A stretch of 64,000 nucleotides of DNA from Galeopsis tetrahit (lineage: Eukaryota; Streptophyta; Magnoliopsida; Lamiales; Lamiaceae): assembly GCA_963675135.1 (NCBI GenBank), contig OY776125.1, positions 27,886,565 to 27,950,564 of the forward strand, in the 5' to 3' direction. Position numbers and translations under genes: made by a program. The notes beneath the pieces were generated by a model. It was not told the origin of the DNA. It saw only the letters and a program-made list of their open reading frames with translations, and made no database searches. Position 1 is the first letter of the stretch. Each line of letters begins with the position of its first letter. This document shows, in pieces, positions 34,923 to 44,433 of the stretch.

Positions 34923-35799
34923 GTATGTATTTGTTCTAGTAGTTGAATTTCAACTTTCATTATCTTTTGTCTGTTGATATATGAATGTTTCATTTCAAAT
35001 TTATATTTTCTACACATTAATGCTCAAGAAAATTAGATGTTGTGTTGGTTTACCCCCTGATTAAGCTCACTAAATAATAAAGATGAATAGTTGATGAAGA
35101 CAATAGTTGATAAGCTACTAAAGTGTGGACTTGCATAACTTGAAAACTCGTGGACATGAGAGAGAGAGAAGGGCAGGGGAATGTGTGTTTAGGAACATGG
35201 AACAAATGCTTCATTAGTGGCATGGATTGTATATCAAAGCCATTTCAGGAAAGATCTTCTGTGAGTTGCCTCATGATTCTTGAGTGTTCACTGGAGTGTT
35301 TTCACTTTTTCTATTTTTGGTTAAAAAAACTTGTTGCCATCACAATTCACAACCTGTTACCCTACTCTTTTAATATTTAATAATTCTTGTGACCATATTC
35401 TTGTTGGCTCTGTAGGCAACTCATCTCTTTTTCTCTCTTTTCATAGAGACTTGCAATTAAGTAGAAAGTGAGGTCCAGGAAACATAGTTCGATGAGATTT
35501 ATTTATTTATTTATTTTTAAATGAATACAAACGAGGCTTATATCCATGTATATATATATATACATATATATATTATTAGAGAATTAAAAGGGTTACAACC
35601 TACCTGATCATGATCGTCATTTTTCTTATCTTTCTATTGAATTATCTGCACAAACATGTTATGCAGAGGAATTGCTGAAGAGTATATTCTCTCATGGTCA
35701 ATTACTGTTTTGTCTTCCTTCTCTGTATTTTTTGTAATCTATAGTTCTTCCAGAGTCATTACAGGTCGTAATAGAATCATAGTTGAGTAGATAAAATAT

Positions 35800-36700
35800 T
35801 TGGATGCCAGGACATAATTTAGAGATACAAATTCTGATATGGTGCGATTTGGCGTATCCTTAGTAAAAGAAGTTGTGGATTTAAGTAGGGAGGTTACTAG
35901 TTTTATAAATGGAACATTCATGAAAGTAAATTGTCTTGTTGGCGTATATTTATTTTGCTCATTTCTTCATATTTATCACCGTGAATCTGAAGCGAGTGTG
36001 CATGCTCTCAGTTTTCTAATCCTTAGTGTTGTAATGTTCTCATGTTGTTTTTTTAATTCTTGTTCATTATTTCACTTATACAAATTAATAATTCAATTTG
36101 TTGGGAATCATGGTAAATCAAACTTCTCTCTGCCTTGAGAATTGTTGTAGAAACAGAGACTATGATGAGCCCTAAATGTTAAATAATGTAAAATATATCT
36201 TACATAATTAGGAAAAAAATTAAATTATTCTGAAAAGAATCATATTTTTTGTTGAACTCAATTAGTTGTGATTTTCATATTGTTGCTTTATCATGTTCCT
36301 TAGTCTGATCTTTCTATGCAACTAAAACCCATCATTACTACGTAAAAATTGGACATGATGATGTTGGCAAAGTTGACATGGCCTACAAGGTTGTTGCTAT
36401 TGCTAATGGTCCTTGCCCAGGTAATGTTGTTTCGTGAACTTCCTTTAGTGTAGAACGATTAGCCATACTCAATAGTTGTCAGCTAGTTTCTACCCATATC
36501 TGCTTTAAATAATTTCTTAAAAGCTCTGTTTCTTGTTGAAATTGTGGTACAGAAAATAGTCCTGAAAATGGAAATCCCGGCTCTCGTGAAACAGAGACTT
36601 TCTCCAATCCCAGTTTTATAATTGTTCTGGTTCCTTCAGCCAACATTCTGCAGCCTTCTAGCCTCTGTAGTGCAATATTTTTATAGGATATGTCAAGTAA
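35800..36700 (+). other. Further exon-like stretches inside the CACTA element, unidentified
   Basis: 36310-36420 reads THHYYVKIGHDDVGKVDMAY and ends in a gcccag|gtaatg donor-like junction. 35839-35930 reads VRFGVSLVKEVVDLSREVTS. Both look more protein-like than the surrounding introns, but I do not recognise either. They may be additional captured host pieces. Confidence 0.35.
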
Positions 36701-37485
36701 ATGAAAAGTGTATCAGCTAAGCTCTTGATGTTAAAGTACTGAAACTGGAGTTGTTCCTTTTATGTGGCTTGTTAGTGGAAGTAGAGGGCAACCACATGCT
36801 TTGGCAATTTCTTCATTGTCAACAAAACTGGACTGGTACACCATGACAATCTAATGGAAATGGTACGTAGACAAGAAGACCAGTAAAGATTTCAAGTATA
36901 TAGTTTTTTTTTATGTAAATGATTAGGTACATAGTGTTCAAATACATTTTTGAATACTTGTTTAAAACATTTTTAGACATATTTTGTTTCTGAATTCCAT
37001 TGGAGATTTTATTATTTTTTTGAAATAAAATTATTGTATTATGATCCTCTGTTTTTTAAATTTCCCAAATGTCCGTATAGTGTAATTTGTAAATAAACCA
37101 TATGACTTAGTTCTATTCATTATTTATTCTTGAAATTAAATGAATTGTAAAATATTATAAAATATTAGTAACAAATCATTATATTAATATTAAATATATG
37201 ATTTTATGTAACAATTTATTTGTAACGAGATTGATATTTTGAATAAAACATTTTGTAGCGAGTCTTTTGTTACCGTTACCAAGGTTTTAGTAACCAAAAG
37301 AGGTGTCGTTACCATTGTATTGGTAACGAAAGCGATTTTTTTTCGTTACAAAAACTTTTTGCAACGAGTTTTACAAGACCAACTTTTGTAACGAAATGTT
37401 TCGTTACAAAAGTTTTTTGTAACCTAAAAATGACTTTTTGTAACCAAATTTTTCGTTACGAAAAGTGCATTTTCTTGTAGTGAAT

Positions 37486-39320
37486 GTACCGTATGGCTGC
37501 TGTGAAAGGCGAGGAATAAAACATCTTCGACAAAGAACAAGTTTTCTTTAAAAAGATCATAGATGGACAAAAAATCATTCATGTGGAGCTGGGGAGTGAA
37601 AAAAAATTACTATTTTTTTGTACAACAAGCTATGCTGATTGGATCTGCAGCCCAATAAGGAAGATACTGAAAATATAATCGATTTTAGATTAGAAAAAAA
37701 AATTAGAGATTACTTTATATGTAAAGTTGATTGAATTGTAAACTACTGTGATGGGTATTTCTTATACCATAAATTTTCTTAATAAGAATTATTCCCTTTA
37801 CTGATAAAAAAAAGGGAATGTTTTGTTGTTTGTTTAATTTTTGTTAGTATTTTTTGCATTTATTGTATTCCCTCCATCTCATAATAAATTTTATAGGTAA
37901 ATGAACACACTTTGTGTATGTGTGAATAAAAAATAATTACATTTGTGTAAAATTGATGATATTGTGGAGTTTATAAAGAGTTTTTCATTTTAAGGGTGTA
38001 AAAGTTATTGTGACATGTTTTGAAAAGAAAAAAAAAGTGTGAAAATTGTTATGGGTAAATATATTCTGTTTGATTTATGTCTAAAATTGATAGACATTTG
38101 TATGAGTTTTTGTGATTTTGGGTAAAAATGAACTTAAATTTATTAACCAATATGGTCATTTATCATAACATTCAACTCAAATCCTAGCTACCATTATCTT
38201 GTGGAGTTTACTAAGAAACCAAACACGTAATTATCCTATCTTACTAGTTTATCGTATCATACATTTATCCTAAATAAATAATCATAGAGACCAAACGTGC
38301 CCTTAGAGGATATTTATATGACTAAGTTAGATTAAAAGCATCTGAATGCTAAATTTGAAGCTTCAATTTCTGCTTTTATTTTGTTGGGCAACATTCTGTA
38401 TAAAGTTTAATATTTGGGTTAAATTACTTGCTTTCTTTTATTGAAAAGTTAACAATGAAAGAAGATCACAGCATGAAATTTGGTGGTGAAGTTGTTAATA
38501 GGAAAAAGGAATTTCACATTATTGCGTGTAGTGTATTCCATACTCTCATGGTTTTGGGCACCACTAATAGAAATTCTATTGTTTTCAACCTACAAACCTC
38601 TCATGTATTCTTCTTCTATATATTCTAATTTGTTTTGCAAAGTTGAGAGTTCAACTCAATTGACTGATAAAGTTGTAGAAAATTTTAAAAGCTAATTAAT
38701 AATATAATCTGATAAGAACTGAATAAAATTTTATTTATGTTGTGCAATATGCAAAAGAATGAAAATAAAGTTTTTCTCAACAAAATGAAAGTAATGCTCC
38801 AATTAGGTTTTTGGGATATAGTGTATCACAATAAGAAATCATCATTTTTTGATCATATATACTACCCAAATACTGAACAAAAATAAATATTAGTATCTCC
38901 TATGTTTGGAAAAAGGGTTAAATTCAATTGAAATGATAAAAACAACTGAGTAAAGGTAAAGTAAATTATTTAACTATTTGAGCTGAAAATTCCAATCTTC
39001 TTTTCTACTGTGAATGTTGTTGCCTTAACACACCACCTTTCTGATCTTTTTTTTATTGAACAACTTATTATTTTGGAGTCAATAATATTTGGGGCAATGC
39101 TAGATATACCAAGTAGCTAACTAATAAACTGTCATTAAGTGATTCATGCCCTACTAGTTCGACAATTAACCATTTGGTGTCTAGAGTCTCGTCAATCCTC
39201 TAACTTAGTATTTATATCATGTTTGTACTTTTAATTTATATCTATCTTGATTCATTACATTTTATTGTCTAACTTTTCGAAAGTTGCGATGAGCATAATT
39301 TTATTTTCTCTCTTCTGTAG
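37486..39320. other. Spacer beyond the CACTA element, no gene recognised
   Basis: Mostly AT-rich. 37870-37905 has one Stowaway-like end (attccctccatctcataata) without a visible mate. 38428-38700 has a weak exon-like frame with no recognised similarity. Confidence 0.4.
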
Positions 39321-39440
39321 ATTTTGCGGGAAGGGAAGATGGTTTTGTTATTTCATGGGCACTATGTGTGAAAATAGTTTTTGGTCCAACTAAAGGCCTT
39401 GAATACCTTCATGAGCAAGCAGGTCCTCACATTATCCACC
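39321..39440 (+). pseudogene. Single-exon relic of a PTI1-like protein kinase
   Basis: After a ctgtag acceptor the frame reads GFVISWALCVKIVFGPTKGL and then EYLHEQAGPHIIH before running into a stop. Plant PTI1-like kinases have a closely similar stretch (SWxxRVKIAxGAAKGLEYLHE) just before the HRD catalytic loop; the HRD itself is replaced. No other kinase exon is nearby, so this is an isolated fragment. Confidence 0.65.
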
Positions 39441-39584
39441 CTGTTAATATTTTACGATAATTTATTTAATATTCCTGACTTTGTTTTATCAAATCAAGTT
39501 CCTGATATAATTGTAGAAGTGAACAACTTTAAGTTTGTCATACACTTCTCCAATTTCTAGTATAATATTAGATCAAAAACATTA

Positions 39585-40470
39585 TAGTATTTGTTCATAC
39601 ATTGTATAGTATTAGTTCACATGATGTATAGTTCGACTCTGCCTAGATTGTTCAAGTATATTAAGAGCTATTATTTATTATTCTTTTGGTAATAGGCCCA
39701 GCAGTATAGTATAGCATTAGTTCACCAACAATATAGTATTAGTTCACATACAGTATAGTATTAGTTTAAATACAATATATTATTAGTTTATATACAATAT
39801 CATATTAGTTCACAAACAAACAAATTATTGTCTCTTACATTTCTTGTGTATAATTATGTCATTATCGTGTTTGTTTTGTATATTTGCATACAGATTTCGA
39901 TCTAGAGGTAGCGACGAGACAATCGAAGAGAACTTTCAAGAAGTTCAACTTCATGGACGTTGATCTTGATGCTCTCCTTGATTTGTCCACTAATAACCTC
40001 GTGAAGCTCTTGAATGCTCGTGCCAAAAGAAGATAAATATTTTTTCTATTTTTTGCTAAATTTGTATTTAGTTTGAAATGAATGGCTTAAAAGTGTTTCA
40101 AGTTTGTAGATGCAAGCTAACCAATCATGTAGCGTTTGGTGTATTTTATGGTGGGAGTGTCAAATGTTGTCTTTTGTAAATTTATTTTCATATGTTTGTC
40201 AATTTACTTCTAATTGCAGAAAATAATACTATAAGTGAACTAATACTATATTGTATATGAATTAATACTATATCATAGGTGAACTAATACTATATTTTAT
40301 GTGAACTAATACTATATATTTTTTAAGCTTAGAGTTTATATCAAATCATTTTATACATCGAAACTGGAAGACATTGGAGTTTATACATGAATATAAACTA
40401 ATAATATATTGTATGTGAATTAATATTATATCCTATATGATAATACTATAAATTTTTTCAACTAATATTA
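39585..40470. mobile_element. Inverted AT-rich arrays flanking a uS19 fragment
   Basis: The left array (39585-39835) repeats tatagtattagttcacat and variants about six to eight times. The right array (40220-40470) repeats the complement (gtgaactaatactata). The pair would fold into a large stem around 39840-40220. Inverted subterminal arrays around a captured exon suggest a non-autonomous DNA transposon, but I could not define the termini or a target duplication. Confidence 0.5.
39894..40036 (+). pseudogene. Captured exon of ribosomal protein uS19 (S15)
   Basis: A cag acceptor is followed by an uninterrupted frame: EVATRQSKRTFKKFNF, then VDLDALLDLSTNNLVKL and NARAKRR ending in TAA. Eukaryotic uS19 has KKRTFKKFSYRGVDLDALLD and continues far beyond this point, so the fragment carries only the N-terminal region. 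It is enclosed by the inverted arrays at 39585-40470. Confidence 0.85.
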
Positions 40471-40669
40471 TACCATAATACTTATTAAGGATAATGTTCA
40501 TAACAAATTAAAATGGGTCAAAATGATTAAATGAGACAACATGAAGTAAAATTGAGAGGTCCAGTTCAACTTAAACTGCAAATATAGAAGCAAAACTTAT
40601 GCAACTAAGGGAGGTGAGGACACTCTATTAAATGATAACATTTGTTACAATGGATATTTTTTTAAATAA

Positions 40670-40910
40670 TACTTCCTCCATTCCAATGGAATTTGCACCC
40701 TTGGAGTGACACACATTTTAAGAAATGTGTGAGAAAAAGTATAATGAATGATGTTTTGAAGGTTAATTTTATAAACTTTTATAAATAAAGTATAGTAAAA
40801 AGTAGATTGAGTGTGAAAAAATAATTAAATATGAGTATATTTTGAGGATGGGGGTTCTGAAAATATTTTCTTTTATGTAGTGTGCAAATTGGTATGGAAC
40901 ATCTAAATAT
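40670..40910. mobile_element. Possible decayed Stowaway-type MITE
   Basis: The left end tacttcctccattccaatgg and an inverted, poorly matching right end (gtgcaaattggtatggaaca) enclose AT-rich non-coding DNA. Shared gtgcaaat motifs near both ends support a pair, but the termini are too worn for certainty. Confidence 0.35.
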
Positions 40911-41627
40911 GACAAGTGTGCAAATTTTTGTGGGACTCCATGAATAATTAATGTACACTTGAAATATTAATTAAGATTATATTTTAAGAATTTTATTGGG
41001 CTTTAAAAAAAGAGATTATTAACCCCAGCATACAAAATATGCCCCCTAAGTGTCTGAAGATACACACGAATTTTTTTTAAAAAATCTTCCACTTGGTAAT
41101 ACAAAATTCCAGGTAAATGGTCGTTTCTACCCCTTATTTAATAGGTTATTGATTTTCGTTTCATCCGCATTATCTTCTCTCTCTTTCTTTCTCCGTCTCA
41201 TCTTCAAATACTCCATATTTGTTTCTCTCATTTCTCTCACATTTCCCGATGGGAAAAAAACACACACACACACAGAAGATCTGAAATTGGAAAAAGACAC
41301 ACACACAAGATCCGCAAATATGAGGAAGAGGAGGGTGTGGCTTGGGTGTTTTTAGACGGCGGAGGTGGCGCGGGCGCTGCTCACCGGAGTTTCTCTCCTT
41401 CATCGAACGTTTTCGCAACTCGTCGAAAAAAATGGCGGCCGTTTTGAGTGGTGCCTTCCGCCGTCGTTGCAGAGCCTGAATCTCCGTCAAGGGGCTCGGC
41501 TTCTCCGATCTGCCCCGCTCGCGTGATGGCGGCGTAGATCTAGGGTTTTTTTGGGGGTGTTGACACACTGAGTTGACTTAGTGAGTTTCTATTGTCTTTT
41601 CCCAGTTTTTATTTTCTTCGAAGCAGA

Positions 41628-41682
41628 TCTTGAAGGAGCTCAAGGATTTGCAGAAAGATCCTCCCACTTCTTGCAGAGCAGG
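41628..41682 (+). pseudogene. Isolated exon of a ubiquitin-conjugating enzyme E2
   Basis: Between a gaagcag acceptor and a gtactc donor the frame reads ILKELKDLQKDPPTSCRAG, the second coding segment of plant UBC8/UBC10-type E2 enzymes (canonical family sequence has S where R is here). The active-site cysteine exon and all others are absent from the surroundings. Probably a captured or left-over exon; a GC-rich leader-like block lies just upstream (41335-41560). Confidence 0.75.
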
Positions 41683-41689
41683 TACTCCT

Positions 41690-43500
41690 CTCAATTTTTT
41701 TTAAAATTTTTCTTTATTAAATTTAGCTTTATTGGTGTACATGTTTCAGTAACAAAACTCCACATGAAAAAATAAAACCACTTTTTGGGATTTCAATATT
41801 TTCACATTTCTTGTTTTTCTCATATCTTTCTGGTAGAAAGAAGGGATTTCGTTGATCCTTCCATACTTGTCCAAATCAATTTTCTTCCAAAGACGAACCG
41901 TATGATTTTCGTGGAATAATGTTGTTGCTCTCAAATCTTATGGGCTATAACTGATACAAATGAGGGAACCACCTTGATAGTAAGAAATGTTCTACTCTCA
42001 CAACCAATAGATAAATCGAGTAGCAGGGAATGTGCATTACTGCTACCAACAAAAACCTGCAAATTATAGGGAACAAATGTCATATAAATGTTTTTTTGTC
42101 AGTTTCCTTATGTTGATATATTTTTGCTGTGGTATATGTAGATTTGAAGAAACTGAAGTGTGAGAGTGCGACTATTGTGTATAAGCTCACATATACATAT
42201 ATGTTCGGTGAATTGGTCGTGCCTTTTGAAATAGATGTTGGTTTGCTGAGATTTTGGTGGTTATGGTGGAAATAGATGGTGAATTGGTCATGCCTTTTGA
42301 AATAGATGTTAAATTGGCCGTGCCTTGTGTTTAATCGGACTGTCACGTTGCGAGACAGTTATGGTAAGGGAGGGAAGTGAATAGGCGAGGAGTATAAGCA
42401 AGTAGCTCATGGAATACTCTCTTAAGTTGCTATACACATACAAAATGTCTTCTGATTTAGTAAATTAATTTTGCAGTATTCTAAATTTTGACATCTTTTC
42501 AGATTTTATGTTTAATGTTTTGAATTTATTCGATGAATTGTGGCATTCGGATTAAATGGAAAACTATGAAATTTCCCTCAGCAGATCTAAGTTTCTTAGT
42601 TTGAGATCCATTGTTTTACTTGTGATTCTGTTTCAAGAATAATAAGTTAAAATGCAACTCTTGAAGTTTAATTGTTGTCTCGTAAGCGTATTGAATGCGA
42701 ATATTTTGAATTGGGATATATATACATATATATATATATATTCTGAATTCAGGAGCTTATTTGGTCTCATATGTCCTGTTTTTATGTTGTTTTGCAGTTT
42801 CAGAATTTTTAAATTCTTGAAATTCTTTCAAGAATCAAGATTAAAATTTAGGTGGAAAGTTAGAAATTATCTTGTTTTTTGGCAAAGTCAAATTCCGGAA
42901 TCCACTTTTGTGAGTTGATATTTTTTTGTTTGGATTCTTGTTGCTGTAGAAATTTTTTTATGTGGTCATGAAAAATTGAAGGGTTCAACATTTTATTATA
43001 TTCAATATATATGTCGATATTCAATATTCAATATATATGTGATGTTGATATTCAATATTTTTTATTATATTCAATATATATTGATATTAAGGGTTCAATA
43101 TTCAATATTTAATTATGTAAAAAATACAAATTATGGAGATTTGAATAAAGAAAATTGAACTAAAAAAAAATACTCCACTTAGAACTTTTGAAAAAAAAAT
43201 TCAACAAAATAATATCATAAAAAAATTCAACGATAAAAAAAAATTCAGCAAAATTAAAAATAAAATCAACAAAATTCTATAAAATGTTCAATATATTCAT
43301 AAAATATAAATAAAAATAATTTGAATAAAAAAATTGAACTAAGTGAATAAAAAGGTATGATTTGACAAGTCAAAGATATGCAAACTTTTGGGAGATATAT
43401 AAAAAAAGAAAGTGTGAAAACTTTTGAGGAGTACTTTTGAATGAAGAGAGAGAGAAAATATCTAAAAACCAATTTTAAATAAAAAAATTTGAAAAAAATA
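41690..43500. other. AT-rich spacer with one unidentified minus-strand frame
   Basis: 41746-41934 on the minus strand has protein-like composition (HTVRLWKKIDLDKYGRINEI), not recognised. 42985-43115 contains repeated attcaatatatat and gatattcaatatt phrases. No other gene is supported. Confidence 0.35.
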
Positions 43501-43540
43501 TAAATTAAGTAGATATATATTCTTTTGTTTCTGCGAGGCC

Positions 43541-43760
43541 AAGGGGTGAGTGGAGGGTGAGGGAGGGGGAGGGCAGGGGTGGTGGAGGGGGAGGGAGGAG
43601 GGAGGGCACGGGCGATGGGGGTGGTGGAGGGGGAGGGAGGTTGGTGGCCGGCGATGGGGGTGGTGGAGGGGGAGGGAGGTTGGTGGTCGGCGATGGGGGA
43701 TGGGAGTGGTGGAGGGGGAAGAAACGTCGGTGGTGGAGGTGGGAAAGGGGAAAGCAGAAA
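43541..43760 (+). repeat. G-rich minisatellite, 39-bp unit
   Basis: Tandem units beginning cgatgggggtggtggagggg, with further G runs, start near 43612 and 43651, with partial units on both sides. Nearly every base on the plus strand is G, T or A, with many runs of three or more G. The minus strand therefore reads as proline-rich (the 116-residue frame at 43505-43855), which is a by-product. Confidence 0.85.
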
Positions 43761-44239
43761 AGAAGAGAGGAAGAGAGAGGGAAAATTAGGGTTTTGGGGT
43801 AGGGTGTGTTTAGTAAATAGGTTTTTGGGACAAAAGGGTATTTAAGATAATTCAAGGGGGTGCATCTATCCTGACAAATTTTAGGGGGAGTGCATCAATT
43901 GGGGGAGTGTTCTAAACCGAAATGGAGGTGTAAATAGTCAGACCCTTAAAAAAAATGTTGCTGGGCCAAATGGAAAAATTAAGGCCACGGTTATACACAC
44001 ACACACGAAGTTATTGAGCACACCCACTGGCTTAGTACACCCAACCTGGAATGACTAATGAGGACACCCACATTGAAAAACCCAAAATACCCTTTTTTTT
44101 TTTTTTTCAAAAGAATCAAAACCCTAATTTTCCTTTTAATATTGGGTACACCCACACTCAGCCGCCCAATTTCTTCTTCTTCTCTTCAGTCGCCGGCCCA
44201 TTCACGGCCTCTCCACCCAGCCACGGCCCGCCACGCACG

Positions 44240-44330
44240 CGCACGCCGTCGCACACCTGCAACAGCTCCGCCGCGCACGCACACCTGCAACAGCTCCGCC
44301 GCGCACGCACACCTGCAACTCACTCCACCC
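44240..44330 (+). repeat. Short tandem repeat in the SF3B5 upstream region
   Basis: About three copies of a roughly 28-bp unit containing gcacacctgcaacagctccg and a cgc-rich spacer, about 100 bp before the start codon of SF3B5. The surrounding 44000-44433 region is the likely promoter and 5' leader. Confidence 0.7.
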
Positions 44331-44433
44331 ACCTTACTTCAGCAACGATTTATTTGTGAAATAACGTTTTTATTTTTCTATTTCTATCTCGCCCTCTGTT
44401 TCTCCTTCTCCCCGACTCGAATTCAACTTCAAC

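Larger units (their letters stand above)
33429..37485. mobile_element. Non-autonomous CACTA element carrying host gene fragments
   Basis: Starts CACTACAACAAAATGC at 33432 and ends GCATTTTCTTGTAGTG at 37482, flanked by AAT on both sides (33429-33431 and 37483-37485), the 3-bp duplication of CACTA elements. Both subterminal zones are packed with short TTGTAAC/GTTACAA-type motifs in both orientations (33455-33600 and 37190-37470). No transposase is seen. Inside are pieces of at least two unrelated host genes (eS30 and a type IA topoisomerase), as in gene-capturing CACTA elements. Confidence 0.92.
31364..38305. mobile_element. Candidate PIF/Harbinger element, about 6.9 kb
   Basis: GGGCACGTTTGGT starts at 31367 and its exact inverted copy ACCAAACGTGCCC ends at 38302. 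Both are flanked by TTA (31364-31366 and 38303-38305), the duplication expected for PIF/Harbinger. Inside are a Stowaway MITE and the CACTA element, plus transcript-like sequence, but I found no PIF transposase. It is possible that the ends come from two separate small elements of one family. Confidence 0.4.

Noticed and set aside
41050..41355. 101-residue plus-strand frame
   Set aside because: It spans a pyrimidine-rich leader and a (CA)n stretch; composition is that of an untranslated region.
43505..43855. Proline-rich 116-residue minus frame, possible cell-wall protein
   Set aside because: It is the G-rich minisatellite translated on its other strand; there is no signal peptide and no gene structure.
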